DNA of 64,000 nucleotides, from the NCBI RefSeq assembly GCF_001598295.1, contig NZ_BCYR01000018.1, positions 1 to 64,000 of the forward strand, written 5' to 3'. The notes below the pieces were generated by a model, which was given only the letters and a program-made list of their open reading frames with translations, made no database searches and was not told the DNA's origin. Origin of the DNA: Klebsiella ornithinolytica NBRC 105727 = ATCC 31898 (lineage in GTDB: Bacteria > Pseudomonadota > Gammaproteobacteria > Enterobacterales > Enterobacteriaceae). The position numbers were made by a program, and so were the translations under genes. Positions 1 through 8,166 of this stretch are shown in pieces; the first letter of the stretch is position 1, and each line of letters opens with the position of its first letter.

Positions 1-212
1 TTCAGGATGTGCCGCTGACCGCCGTTCACGTCCCGCGTGACGAGCTGGGTACGGAAGCGGTACATCTGCTTCAGCAGCGGTTGATTCGCCCGGATGCGCC
101 GCGCGGCTCGCTGCTGCTGCACGGCACGCTGGTGGTACGGGATTCGGTAAGGCGGATACGTTCCGGTAACCGCCTTACCACGGTTGTGCAGGCAGGGCTC
201 TACGACGACTAG
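1..212 (+). CDS. LacI-family transcriptional regulator, C-terminal end (partial)
   Basis: The gene enters from outside the window, so only about the last 69 codons are present, read in the frame that starts at base 3. The visible part is typical of the end of a LacI/GalR effector domain: a stretch reading PRDELGTEAVHLLQQRL (the usual 'lG..A...Ll' helix), then a strand ending GTLVVRDSVRR, like the family's 'p.LivR.St' close. The DNA-binding half is not visible. The stop overlaps the stop of ybiU by 4 bp in a convergent arrangement, so the two genes are tightly packed. It is the obvious candidate to bind the repeated palindrome found upstream of ybiU, ybiV and ybiY. Family assignment is fairly sure; ligand and targets are inference. 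Confidence 0.8.
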   Translation, partial: QDVPLTAVHVPRDELGTEAVHLLQQRLIRPDAPRGSLLLHGTLVVRDSVRRIRSGNRLTTVVQAGLYDD

Positions 213-1474
213 ACGGCGATACCCAGCGCCCGTTTACCATGAATATTGAGATCGTCCAGGGTAAAACGCTCCTGCCAGTCGGCCTCATAGTCTTCACGGG
301 GGAAGTCCCCCGGCGAAGCGCCGTTTTCCAACGCCAGCTTGACCTTCTGCGCGTAGGCGAGGTTTTTCTCGCACATCGGGGCGGCGGGAATGTACATCAC
401 ATTGCCCCAGCCCTGCTGGTTTTCCACCGGCGCCACCGAATGAATCACATCGCAGTGCCACCATACCGAATCGCCGGCATTGAGCGCCGGGATAGAGCTG
501 AGCGCTTTGATCAGCAGCGGATGCCATTTCTCGGAAACCGGCAGTACTTTCCCCGGCGCCACGCCGCACAGCTCATCGTCCGGCACATCGTCCAGCAGCG
601 GGCGCAACAGGATATACGCCATCGCCTCCGGAATCGGCACTACGTGCAGCAGCCCCTGATCGGGAATCATATCCGAGAGCGCGGTCCAGCCCTGGAAAGT
701 CCGGAAGACGGAGCACTTGGTGGTGTTGTCGACGGTGTACTCTTCGACTTCAGTACGGTGTGCCGCATTCCACGGGTCATAGGCATCAAGATTGCCGTTG
801 AAGACGTTGGCAAAGACGCGCTGATAGGCCGGCAGCAGCCAGCGCTCCAGCGCGCCGGAATCGGTGTGTGCGCCCAACCCTTTCGAGGTGGTTCCCGGCG
901 GGCGACGGCGGATGCGATCCGGATAGATAACGCTCACGTCCGGGTCGAACCACTGCTTGCCGTCATGGTTAAAGGTCCACAGGCGGTTAAGGAAAGACTG
1001 CACGGCGGCCATCTCATCGCTCTGACGCGCCTGCATCTGTGCCTGTGACCAGTAAATCGGGTAAATCTCCGGGCGCGAAGCGTCAAGTGAGCCGAAGAAG
1101 GTGTCGCCAGGGCCTTTGTAGACATCGTCGAAATGGTTGCGATCGAGATATTCAAGCATCGCGTTATCCCAGGCCAGCGCTCGTTCGCGCGAGAAGTGAC
1201 CTTTGATCACCGCACAGCCGCGGCGCTTAATGGCCTCGCGCTGGGCGTCGCTGACTTTCCCTTGCGCGATATCGCTGAACGGGATCACCGGCCAGACATC
1301 CTCGCCGCGGGCTTTCAACGCCTCAATCTCTTCCAGGCGGGCGCTAATCTTTGCGCTGAGGCGATCGAATACCGCCTGCACATCGCCGATTTGCGCGCGC
1401 AGATGCTGTTTCATTTGGCGAATCGCCGCTTTGTGGTCGGCGGGTAATGTTTCGTGGGTGTAGATAGCAGCCAT
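209..1474 (-). CDS. ybiU: YbiU, DUF1479 protein, probable Fe(II)/2-oxoglutarate-type oxygenase
   Basis: 421 residues, same length as E. coli YbiU and very similar throughout. The biochemical function is unknown. The sequence shows an HxD pair at His203-Thr-Asp205 (GAHTDSGALERW) and a distal His at about 345 in a WWHCDVIHSVAPV segment. This is the spacing and context of the 2-His-1-carboxylate iron site of cupin-fold 2-oxoglutarate oxygenases, so an oxygen-dependent hydroxylase is the best guess. No signal peptide or membrane segment is seen, so it should be cytosolic. The ATG has GAGG shortly upstream. A near-palindromic operator lies 22 bp before the start and recurs before ybiV and ybiY, implying shared control. 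Identity is sure; activity is inferred. Confidence 0.93.
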   Translation of the reverse strand: MAAIYTHETLPADHKAAIRQMKQHLRAQIGDVQAVFDRLSAKISARLEEIEALKARGEDVWPVIPFSDIAQGKVSDAQREAIKRRGCAVIKGHFSRERALAWDNAMLEYLDRNHFDDVYKGPGDTFFGSLDASRPEIYPIYWSQAQMQARQSDEMAAVQSFLNRLWTFNHDGKQWFDPDVSVIYPDRIRRRPPGTTSKGLGAHTDSGALERWLLPAYQRVFANVFNGNLDAYDPWNAAHRTEVEEYTVDNTTKCSVFRTFQGWTALSDMIPDQGLLHVVPIPEAMAYILLRPLLDDVPDDELCGVAPGKVLPVSEKWHPLLIKALSSIPALNAGDSVWWHCDVIHSVAPVENQQGWGNVMYIPAAPMCEKNLAYAQKVKLALENGASPGDFPREDYEADWQERFTLDDLNIHGKRALGIAV

Positions 1475-1496
1475 GGTGACCTCACTCAGCTTTCAG

Positions 1497-1510
1497 CTTT
1501 CATTCGAAAG
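1497..1510. promoter_or_regulatory. Predicted operator, copy 1 (upstream of ybiU)
   Basis: CTTTCATTCGAAAG on the + strand; read with ybiU it is CTTTCGAATGAAAG. Arms CTTTC/GAAAG flank a conserved GAAT centre. It lies 22 bp upstream of the ybiU start, beside an AT-rich stretch (about 1510-1570) with repeated TTAA steps that probably holds the promoter. The same 12-mer core occurs at 2505-2516 and 6059-6070. Confidence 0.6.
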
Positions 1511-1620
1511 TATTAAATCTTACAAACGTTAATTTAAGTTAAATTAAAGTTAATGCAAGTTTAAAATTTAGAGGAGGTGCACAAAATGGAAAAAACCGGG
1601 GCAGGGGCCCCGGTCAGCGG

Positions 1621-2436
1621 TCAGCAGGAGAAGGGAGGCGTCTTATCGAGAACGGCCTGAATGACCTTCAGTGCGCCGTGATGGTTGTTGTCGTCAGTCG
1701 TGTAATCGGCGATAGCTTTGATGCTTTCGGCGGCGTTGCCCATGGCGAATGCGTATTTCACCAGCTTCAGCATTTCCGCATCGTTGCCGCTGTCGCCGAT
1801 GGCGACGCACTCCTGCGGCGAGAGCTGCCAGCGTTTGAGCAGGCGGCTGATGCCGTTCGCTTTGTGCAGCCCGGGAATAATTAAATCAACGAAGCCGAAA
1901 CCGCTGGTCACGGGCTTCATGATGCCATCGAGTGAAACGTGCAGTTTATCGATAAGCTGCGGGATATCGCTATCCGGCAGATTGAGCGAGAATTTGAACA
2001 GGGTGTCGTTAATGTTCTGATAATCGCTGATTCGCTGCAGGCGATGATAGTGTTTTGACATCAGGGCGACGAACGCGTCGGGGGCGTTGTCGCTGACGTA
2101 GGCGCTCTCCAGACCGCAGGCGACGAAGTTCAGCTGGCGGTCTTTCAGCAGCTCGCCAATCACCACCTGGGATTCATGGCGGGTCAGCTCGCCGTGGAAC
2201 AGCTGTTGGCCGTGTTCGTACACCAGCGCACCGTTCTCGGCGACAAAAGAGATCTGCTCGCGAATTTCCGGGAAAAAAGAGATCAGCTGATAGTACTGGT
2301 TGCCGCTGGCGACAACAAATTCAATACCCTGCTGCTGAAGTTGCGCGAACTGCGCGAGAAAACGCGGGCGATCGTACTGCTTGGCGTCATTGAGAAAAGT
2401 TCCGTCCATATCGGTGACGATAACTTTAACGGTCAT
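1621..2436 (-). CDS. ybiV: YbiV/SupH, Cof-type HAD sugar phosphatase
   Basis: 271 residues. A HAD-superfamily hydrolase of the Cof (type IIB cap) group that removes phosphate from sugar phosphates; E. coli YbiV acts on several hexose and pentose phosphates. Motif I is TDMDGTF, with nucleophile Asp9 and acid Asp11. Motif II Ser lies in [10 protein letters not shown], and motif IV in [12 protein letters not shown]. It is cytosolic, with no signal sequence. It stands alone, downstream of a CRP-like site and one copy of the operator shared with ybiU and ybiYW, which suggests a role with sugar phosphates from the same pathway. A paralogue, ybjI, lies at 24.8 kb. Family and name are secure; the natural substrate is not. 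Confidence 0.92.
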   Translation of the reverse strand: MTVKVIVTDMDGTFLNDAKQYDRPRFLAQFAQLQQQGIEFVVASGNQYYQLISFFPEIREQISFVAENGALVYEHGQQLFHGELTRHESQVVIGELLKDRQLNFVACGLESAYVSDNAPDAFVALMSKHYHRLQRISDYQNINDTLFKFSLNLPDSDIPQLIDKLHVSLDGIMKPVTSGFGFVDLIIPGLHKANGISRLLKRWQLSPQECVAIGDSGNDAEMLKLVKYAFAMGNAAESIKAIADYTTDDNNHHGALKVIQAVLDKTPPFSC

Positions 2437-2482
2437 AACAAATGCTCCTGGCTAACTTCGACCAGTAACATTCTAATTACAA

Positions 2483-2498
2483 TGTGACCTGAAGCACA
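2483..2498. promoter_or_regulatory. Predicted CRP site upstream of ybiV
   Basis: TGTGACCTGAAGCACA fits TGTGA-N6-TCACA with one mismatch and has AT-rich flanks. It lies 47-62 bp upstream of the ybiV start and 5 bp from the operator copy at 2504-2517. This would put ybiV under catabolite control. No convincing -10 was found at the ideal distance, so whether CRP activates is unclear. Confidence 0.5.
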
Positions 2499-2503
2499 AA
2501 TTT

Positions 2504-2517
2504 ATTTCGAATGAAAC
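2504..2517. promoter_or_regulatory. Predicted operator, copy 2 (upstream of ybiV)
   Basis: ATTTCGAATGAAAC. It carries the TTTCGAATGAAA core found upstream of ybiU and ybiY, with weaker outer arms. It lies 67 bp upstream of the ybiV start, just beyond a CRP-like site. Confidence 0.55.
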
Positions 2518-2588
2518 TTCATCCGCCTCGTTGCGCTCCAGATAGGTGGGTTGACTCCGCTAGCGGCTGACAATGTACGGGAGAAAAT

Positions 2589-2680
2589 CCCCGGGTTGCG
2601 GCGCTCACGTCTGACCCGGGCTACCAGCCAGCAAATGGCCGTGAATCCGTAGCCCGGCTCAGCGCAGCGCCAGCCGGGGC
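2589..2680. repeat. Pair of REP-like palindromes (BIME) between ybiV and ybiW
   Basis: Two GC-rich imperfect palindromes in opposite orientation. The first, 2589-2624, begins CCCCGGGTTGCGGCGC and ends GACCCGGGCTAC. The second, 2649-2680, begins GTAGCCCGGCTCAGCGC and ends GCCAGCCGGGGC. The GTAGCCCGG / CCGGGCTAC ends are typical enterobacterial REP units. The second unit lies 5 bp past the ybiW stop and probably also protects or ends that transcript. The same family recurs at 14783-14876. Confidence 0.75.
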
Positions 2681-2685
2681 TTTTC

Positions 2686-5118
2686 TTACAGCGTATGCTC
2701 GGTACGGGCGATGATATCGTCCTGGGCATCCGGCGACAGGGCGGTAAAGAACGCCGAGTATCCCGCCACGCGGACCACTAAATCACGATACTGGTCAGGG
2801 TGCTTCTTCGCTTCCAGCAGCGTCTCCCGCGACACGATGTTGTACTGAATATGCCAGCCTTTATGCACTTCGAAGAAGGTACGCAGCAGCACCATCAGTT
2901 TCTGCTTATCGGACTCGTTCTCCAGCGTCGCCGGGTTCAGCTTCTGGTTTAGCAGCACGCCTCCGAGAATCGAACCGGTCGGCAGTTTGCCGACGGAGCT
3001 GATGACCGCCGTTGGCCCCAGATGGTCAGTCCCGGAAGCCGGGCTGGCACCTTCCGCCAGCGGTGAGTGCGCTTTACGTCCGTCCGGCGTGGCCATGGTC
3101 TGGGCGCCAAACGGCACGTTAGCAGAGATTGACGAGGTACCGGCGTAGTAGTTACCGCCGATTGGACCGCGGCCGTAGCGCGGGTTGTGGTACTGCTTCA
3201 GCTCATCGATATAGGTCTGGTACGCGCGCGCCAGCAGGGTATCCACGCTGTCATCATCGTTACCGTACTTCGGTGCGCCGTTGATTAAACGCTGACGCAG
3301 CTGCTCGTGGGTCAGGCCTTCAAAGTCTTCCGCCAGCGCTTTCGCCAGCTGCTGCTGACCGATTGCCCCCTGCTCAAACACCAGCTTTTTCACGGCGACC
3401 AGGCTGTTGCCGAGGTTGGCGATCCCGACCTGCAGTCCGGATACCCAATCGTATTTGGCGCCGCCTTGTTTAATGCTCTTCGCCCGCTCGATGCAGTCAT
3501 CCACCAGCGCCGAGCACAGAATGTCATGGACGTTCTCTTCCAGCATGGTATCGACGACGTACTCAATCTCGATCGATTTACGCGTGTAGTAGCGAATCTG
3601 GGTATCCCAGTCTTCCAGCACCTGCTCGAAGCGGGTGAAGTTGCCTTTCGACAGCGCGTGTTCCTGCGGCAGGAACACCTGACCGCTGGTAGCATCGCGG
3701 CCACCTTCCAGGGTGGCGAGCATTACGCGGGCGAAGTTGATAAAGCTCATCCCGGTACAGCGATAGCCCCACTTGCCGCCGACGGCGGTTTCGATGCAGC
3801 CGATGGCCGCGTAGTCGTAGGCATCCTGCGGTTCGATGCCGAGTTTGATGAATTCCGGAATAACGATTTCGTCGTTATTAAACGCCGGCATCCCGAAGCC
3901 GCAGCGAATGACCTGTACGCAGGCGTCAAGGAAGTCATTACTCATACCGGCGTGGTAGCGCACGCTGAGGTTCGGCTGGGTGGAGCGCAGACGGCCGCAG
4001 GATTCGAGAATCGCATAGGAGAGCGGATTCACCGCATCCTGCGCGTTGCCGTCCACCAGGTTCTGGCCGCCGATCGTCACGTTCTGATATAGCGGGCTGC
4101 CTGCGGAGGCTTTCGAGTGCGAGCCGGAGCGGATTTTGTTCACTTCCAGCAGCTTCAGCCAGCAGCTATGCAGCAGTTCAAGCGCTTGTTCACGCGCCAG
4201 CGATTGCTGCAGCTCGACGTCGCGACGGTAGTATGGATAGAGGTACTGGTCCATACGGCCGAAGGAAACCGAGTGGCCGTTGGATTCAATTTGCAAAATC
4301 AACTGGATGAAGTAGCACAGCTGCAGCGCCTGCCAGAACGTTTTTGGCGGTTCATGGGCGATGAGGTCGCAGTTTTCGGCGATGGCCAGCAGCTCGTCCC
4401 GGCGCGTTTCGCGTGTCTCGGCGGCAGCCATGGTACGGGCCAGTTCGGCAAAGCGTTGGCAGTGTTCGCTCACCGCTTCCAGCACGATATCAATGGCTTT
4501 GAGGAACTGCTCACCGTGCAAATCTTCCAGCACCGTAAGGTTGATGCGTGAACGGCGCTCGGCTACTTTGGCGCGCATGCCGTCGAGGCCTTTTTCCAGC
4601 AGCAGCGGATAGTTGACCGCCAGGTGGGCGTCGCCGGAGGTCATATTGCCTTCCGCTTTAATAATGCCGGTGGCCAGCAGCGCTTTTTGTTCATCGGTAA
4701 ACATCCCGTAGCAGCGATCCTGAACGGTCTGTCCACGCCACCACGGGCAGATCTCATGCAGCACCCGCTTGTTCTCTTCGCTGACGGCGAAACCGGCTCC
4801 CGGACGATCGGCCAGATCATCGATCTCTTTTTCAATCCAGCTGACGGTATATTCCGGGAAGATCGGCGCGGCGCGGACTTCGCTTGCCTGGTTGCCGACG
4901 ATCAGCTCGTCGTGTTTGATCCAGATAGTCCGCTCCGCCAGGTGATGGGCCAGCGCCAGCGCGCGGCGTACCGGGATCGGCTTATCCAGATGCTGTTGAT
5001 AAGCGGCGGTGTAATGCTGCGCGCGCTCGGTGCATACCGGCGGCTTAACGATATGTACCAGCGCCATTTTATGCGCCTGAATGCGAGCGCTCAGCGTATC
5101 CAGTTTCAGGGTAGTCAT
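2686..5118 (-). CDS. ybiW: YbiW/PflF, glycyl radical enzyme (anhydro-sugar phosphate lyase type)
   Basis: 810 residues, the usual length for this subfamily. It has a PFL-like N-terminal domain and a C-terminal glycine radical loop with RVAGYSAFF at the end (radical Gly786). The active-site Cys441 lies in AIGCIETAVGG, with the general base Glu443, the GCxE pattern of eliminase-type enzymes rather than the Cys-Cys pair of true pyruvate formate-lyase. From memory, E. coli YbiW is reported to open the ring of 1,5-anhydroglucitol 6-phosphate to 1-deoxyfructose 6-phosphate in anaerobic growth. It is oxygen-sensitive and cytosolic, and is activated by YbiY, whose gene lies 4 bp upstream in the same operon. 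Control by FNR and the shared operator is predicted from the ybiY promoter. Substrate is inferred from the orthologue. Confidence 0.93.
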   Translation of the reverse strand: MTTLKLDTLSARIQAHKMALVHIVKPPVCTERAQHYTAAYQQHLDKPIPVRRALALAHHLAERTIWIKHDELIVGNQASEVRAAPIFPEYTVSWIEKEIDDLADRPGAGFAVSEENKRVLHEICPWWRGQTVQDRCYGMFTDEQKALLATGIIKAEGNMTSGDAHLAVNYPLLLEKGLDGMRAKVAERRSRINLTVLEDLHGEQFLKAIDIVLEAVSEHCQRFAELARTMAAAETRETRRDELLAIAENCDLIAHEPPKTFWQALQLCYFIQLILQIESNGHSVSFGRMDQYLYPYYRRDVELQQSLAREQALELLHSCWLKLLEVNKIRSGSHSKASAGSPLYQNVTIGGQNLVDGNAQDAVNPLSYAILESCGRLRSTQPNLSVRYHAGMSNDFLDACVQVIRCGFGMPAFNNDEIVIPEFIKLGIEPQDAYDYAAIGCIETAVGGKWGYRCTGMSFINFARVMLATLEGGRDATSGQVFLPQEHALSKGNFTRFEQVLEDWDTQIRYYTRKSIEIEYVVDTMLEENVHDILCSALVDDCIERAKSIKQGGAKYDWVSGLQVGIANLGNSLVAVKKLVFEQGAIGQQQLAKALAEDFEGLTHEQLRQRLINGAPKYGNDDDSVDTLLARAYQTYIDELKQYHNPRYGRGPIGGNYYAGTSSISANVPFGAQTMATPDGRKAHSPLAEGASPASGTDHLGPTAVISSVGKLPTGSILGGVLLNQKLNPATLENESDKQKLMVLLRTFFEVHKGWHIQYNIVSRETLLEAKKHPDQYRDLVVRVAGYSAFFTALSPDAQDDIIARTEHTL

Positions 5119-5122
5119 GAGT

Positions 5123-6022
5123 TTATCCTCGTAAAGTAGCCGTTAAACCTTTGCTCTGAGCATAGTGCTGCGCGAAGGCGAGCAGCTCGGGTGCAGCAAG
5201 CGGTTTGTCCGGAGCGGTATAGGGCTGACTGAGTAACTGATATTTGTTCATTCCCAGCGTGTGGTACGGCAGGAAGTGAATCTCCTCGACCTTCAGACGG
5301 TCGGCGGCAAAATCGGTGATGGCGGTAATGGCGGCTTCATCGGCATTAAATCCCTGAATCAGCGGGACGCGGATGATAATTTTTTTCCCGGCCTGCGCAA
5401 CGCGTTGCAGGTTATCCAGCACCCGGCGAGCGCTGCCGTCCGTCCATTGGTTGAAAATCGCTTCGTTCACGTGCTTAAGGTCGGCGAGAAACAGATCTAC
5501 CCACGGCAGCGAAGGCGCAACATATTTCCACGGCACGTGCAGACAGGTTTCGACGGTGGTGTGAATACCGGCTTCATGACTGGCCTGAAACAGCTGCTGC
5601 GCCAGCTCAGGATTCATAAACGGCTCACCGCCTGAGAGGGTAACTCCGCCGCCGCTGCGATCGTAGAATGGTTTATCCCGGAGTACCGTGGCCATAATCT
5701 CCTCCACAGGCTTCTCTTCGCCGCAGACGGTGAGTGCGGTGGTCGGGCAGCATTCGCGCAGCCGCGCATAGTGGTCGTCGGTGAGCTTTTCACGATGGAT
5801 AATCAGGCCATCCAGCTTGCGGGTTATCACCTCCGGCGCCGCCTGCTGGCACAAATCGCAGCCGTCGAGACACAGACGAGCGTCATACAGCAGATCCGCG
5901 GTGCGGGAACGACTTTCCGGATTCTGACACCAGCGGCAACCCAGCGAGCAGCCTTTAAGGAATACGACGGTGCGAATCCCCGGGCCGTCGTGGGTTGAAT
6001 AGCGCTGAATGTTGAAGATCAT
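5123..6022 (-). CDS. ybiY: YbiY, glycyl radical enzyme activase (radical SAM)
   Basis: 299 residues. The radical SAM cluster motif CxxxCxxC is at Cys25, Cys29 and Cys32 ([14 protein letters not shown]). A ferredoxin-like insert follows, with Cys51, Cys55, Cys58 and a CC pair at 91-92, as in activases of non-PFL glycyl radical enzymes. A GG-E SAM-binding motif is visible in [12 protein letters not shown]. It should form the glycyl radical on Gly786 of YbiW, encoded 4 bp downstream in the same operon. It is the first gene behind a predicted FNR-dependent promoter with an embedded operator. In E. coli fsaA sits just upstream; here no fsaA reading frame is present. Confidence 0.93.
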   Translation of the reverse strand: MIFNIQRYSTHDGPGIRTVVFLKGCSLGCRWCQNPESRSRTADLLYDARLCLDGCDLCQQAAPEVITRKLDGLIIHREKLTDDHYARLRECCPTTALTVCGEEKPVEEIMATVLRDKPFYDRSGGGVTLSGGEPFMNPELAQQLFQASHEAGIHTTVETCLHVPWKYVAPSLPWVDLFLADLKHVNEAIFNQWTDGSARRVLDNLQRVAQAGKKIIIRVPLIQGFNADEAAITAITDFAADRLKVEEIHFLPYHTLGMNKYQLLSQPYTAPDKPLAAPELLAFAQHYAQSKGLTATLRG

Positions 6023-6048
6023 GTTGAGTCCTCTCTTTGCATATGAAG

Positions 6049-6054
6049 ATTAAA
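6049..6054 (-). promoter_or_regulatory. Predicted -10 element of the ybiYW promoter
   Basis: Read on the minus strand the hexamer is TTTAAT (5 of 6 matches to TATAAT). Its distance from the centre of the FNR box at 6077-6090 is what an FNR class II promoter (box at -41.5) requires, giving a start near 6042, about 20 bp before the ybiY ATG. Confidence 0.5.
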
Positions 6055-6056
6055 TT

Positions 6057-6072
6057 ACTTTCGAATGAAAGT
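6057..6072. promoter_or_regulatory. Predicted operator, copy 3 (ybiYW promoter)
   Basis: ACTTTCGAATGAAAGT, the best copy: 6-bp arms ACTTTC/GAAAGT around GAAT. It lies between the FNR box and the -10 element, exactly where a repressor would block RNA polymerase. Confidence 0.65.
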
Positions 6073-6076
6073 TACA

Positions 6077-6090
6077 TTGATGCAAATCAA
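6077..6090. promoter_or_regulatory. FNR box upstream of ybiYW
   Basis: TTGATGCAAATCAA is a full match to the FNR consensus TTGAT-N4-ATCAA. Its centre is 41.5 bp from the transcription start implied by the TTTAAT -10 element. Anaerobic activation fits an oxygen-sensitive glycyl radical enzyme. Confidence 0.75.
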
Positions 6091-6175
6091 CAAGCAGAAC
6101 GGATACGATCGGGGAGAAGAGGGAAAGGTGTAGCGGGTCACAGATTATCCGGCGACGGTCGCCGCCGGTGGGGGG

Positions 6176-6931
6176 TTAGTGGCTTGCGCATACCTCGCAC
6201 TGCGGATTACGCGGCAGCTTCATTTCACGAAACTGACAGGTCATTGCGTCATACATGACGATTTTGCCTGCCGCCGGCGTGCCGTAGCGGCTGAGCACTT
6301 TAATCGCTTCCATCGCCTGTAACGCGCCGATGACACCCACCAGCGGCGCCATCACGCCCGCCTCAACGCAGGTGAGGGCGTTGTCGCCGAAAAGACGGCT
6401 CAGACAGCGATAGCACGGCTCACCCTCCTGCCAGGTAAAAACGCTGATCTGACCTTCCATGCGAATCGCCGCGCCGGAAACCAGCGGCGTTTTGTGCCGG
6501 AAACAGCCCGCGTTAAGCTGGTTGCGGATAGCGACGTTATCGGTACAGTCGAGCACCAGATCGTGGGCGGCGATCTGCGCCCGCAAGGCTTCCTCTTCCA
6601 GCACCGCATTCAGCGTCGTGAGCTGAACGTGCGGGTTGATGCGTGCCAGCGCGTCGCGCGCGGAGTCGACCTTCGGTTGGCCGAGGGTCGCATCGCTGTG
6701 CAGCGTCTGACGCTGCAGATTGGAGAGCGACACGGTGTCGAAATCCAGCAGCGTGAGCTGACCGATGCCCGCCGCCGCCAGATACTGCGCGGCCGCGCAG
6801 CCGAGCCCGCCCAGGCCAACCACCAGCACCCGGGAGGCTTTCAACTGCTCCTGACCGTCAAAGTCGAAACCGCGCAGGATGATTTGACGGTTGTAGCGCA
6901 GCATCTCCTCATCGCTCAGTTCAACCGCCAT
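6176..6931 (-). CDS. moeB: MoeB, molybdopterin-synthase adenylyltransferase
   Basis: 251 residues (E. coli 249). An E1-like enzyme that adenylates the C-terminal glycine of MoaD with ATP so that it can be charged with sulfur for molybdopterin synthesis. The nucleotide-binding loop VVGLGGLGC covers residues 38-45. The catalytic Asp region LVLDCTDNVAIRNQLN follows. Two zinc-binding Cys pairs are seen, CYRC near residue 170 and CEVC at 245-248. It is cytosolic. Its ATG overlaps the stop codon of moeA by one base (TAATG), so translation is coupled. The 153 bp beyond its stop, up to ybiY, contain the ybiYW control region rather than the fsaA gene found there in E. coli. Confidence 0.96.
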   Translation of the reverse strand: MAVELSDEEMLRYNRQIILRGFDFDGQEQLKASRVLVVGLGGLGCAAAQYLAAAGIGQLTLLDFDTVSLSNLQRQTLHSDATLGQPKVDSARDALARINPHVQLTTLNAVLEEEALRAQIAAHDLVLDCTDNVAIRNQLNAGCFRHKTPLVSGAAIRMEGQISVFTWQEGEPCYRCLSRLFGDNALTCVEAGVMAPLVGVIGALQAMEAIKVLSRYGTPAAGKIVMYDAMTCQFREMKLPRNPQCEVCASH

Positions 6932-8166
6932 TACAGCCCCCCGAACAGATGGTTAAAGGGCTCGACTTCAACCCACTCACCCGCTTCAACGGCGCCGCGC
7001 TCGCGTTCGAGAACGATAAAACAGTTGCCGAGACTGAAAGAGCTGAAGATGTGCGACCCCTGATGACCGGTCGATTCAACCACCAGCTCACCGTCCGGAT
7101 TACGTCGCAGCACGCCGCGCTGGAAGTCGAGACGGCCCGGTGATTTCTTTAGCCGCGTAGCGGCGCGAACGCGCAGGCGCATCGGCTGCGCCTGGCCGCC
7201 GTTGCCCCCCAGTTTTGCCAGCAGCGGCTGCACCAGCTGATAGAAGGTGAGGGTGGCGGAAACCGGATTACCCGGCAGGCCGCAGAACCAGCTGTTATTC
7301 AGTTTTCCGAAGGCAAAAGGTTTACCCGGCTTGATGGCCAGCTTCCAGAAGCCGATTTCACCCAGCTCTTCGAGTATCTCTTTGGTGTAGTCCGCTTCCC
7401 CGACGGAGACGCCGCCGGAGCTGATGACTACGTCGGCCTGCCGGTCGGCCTCGATAAACGCCTCGCGCAGTCGATCCGGATCGTCGGGAATAATGCCAAG
7501 GTTAATCACCTCGCAGCCCAGCTGCTCAAGCATCAGGTGAACGGCGAGGCGGTTGGTATCGTAAATTTGCCCGTCGCCCAGCGGCTGGCCCGGCAGCTGC
7601 AGTTCATCCCCGGTCGAGAAGACCGCGACGCGCACTTTGCGCACCACCGCAACTTGCGCAATCCCCAGCGAAGCGAGCACCGGCAGTTCGGCGACGGTAA
7701 GCGGGGTTCCTGCCGGGAAGACCACGGCGCCATCGGCGATATCTTCCCCACGGCGGCGAATGTTCTGCCCGGCTTTGACCGGCGCGATGAAGCGGATGCC
7801 CTCTTCGGTCTGCTCCGTCTCTTCCTGCATCACCACCGCGTCGCAGCCTGGCGGGACGGGGGCGCCGGTCATGATGCGAATACAGCTTCCGGCAGGCCAG
7901 GCATCGTGGAACGGCTGTCCGGCGAACGCTTTACCCGCCACCGGCAGCGCCGTGCCGTCGGCGAGGTCGGCCAGGCGTACGGCATAACCGTCCATCGCCG
8001 AGTTATCAAAACCCGGGACGTCCAGCGGTGAAATGAGATCATGGGCGGTTACGCGCGAAAAGGCCTGCAACAGCGGGACGGTTTCCACCGCGCTGAGCGG
8101 TGTAATTCGATTGAGCATCTGAGTCAGGGCTGTGTCGAGCGGCATCAGTCCGGCGGTAAAATCCAT
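6931..8166 (-). CDS. moeA: MoeA, molybdopterin molybdenumtransferase
   Basis: 411 residues from the chosen ATG ([11 protein letters not shown]), equal to E. coli MoeA; an in-frame extension of 11 codons upstream is not conserved. It inserts molybdate into adenylated molybdopterin to make the molybdenum cofactor. The motif [13 protein letters not shown] and the MogA-like segment with FSTGDEL and [10 protein letters not shown] are present, as is the C-terminal beta domain ending near [14 protein letters not shown]. It is first in the moeA-moeB operon. The 279-bp space to the divergent iaaA start must carry both promoters; no clear operator was recognised there. Confidence 0.96.
   Translation of the reverse strand: MDFTAGLMPLDTALTQMLNRITPLSAVETVPLLQAFSRVTAHDLISPLDVPGFDNSAMDGYAVRLADLADGTALPVAGKAFAGQPFHDAWPAGSCIRIMTGAPVPPGCDAVVMQEETEQTEEGIRFIAPVKAGQNIRRRGEDIADGAVVFPAGTPLTVAELPVLASLGIAQVAVVRKVRVAVFSTGDELQLPGQPLGDGQIYDTNRLAVHLMLEQLGCEVINLGIIPDDPDRLREAFIEADRQADVVISSGGVSVGEADYTKEILEELGEIGFWKLAIKPGKPFAFGKLNNSWFCGLPGNPVSATLTFYQLVQPLLAKLGGNGGQAQPMRLRVRAATRLKKSPGRLDFQRGVLRRNPDGELVVESTGHQGSHIFSSFSLGNCFIVLERERGAVEAGEWVEVEPFNHLFGGL

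Noticed and set aside
239-1048. Long open frame opposite ybiU
   Set aside because: Antisense shadow of a conserved gene: low-complexity, Arg/His-rich translation and no ribosome-binding site. Similar frames lie opposite ybiW, rimO, hcp, potG and others.
6037-6258. Possible remnant of fsaA between ybiY and moeB
   Set aside because: The translation shows no aldolase motif, and the open frame runs into moeB in antisense. The region is better explained as the ybiYW control region.
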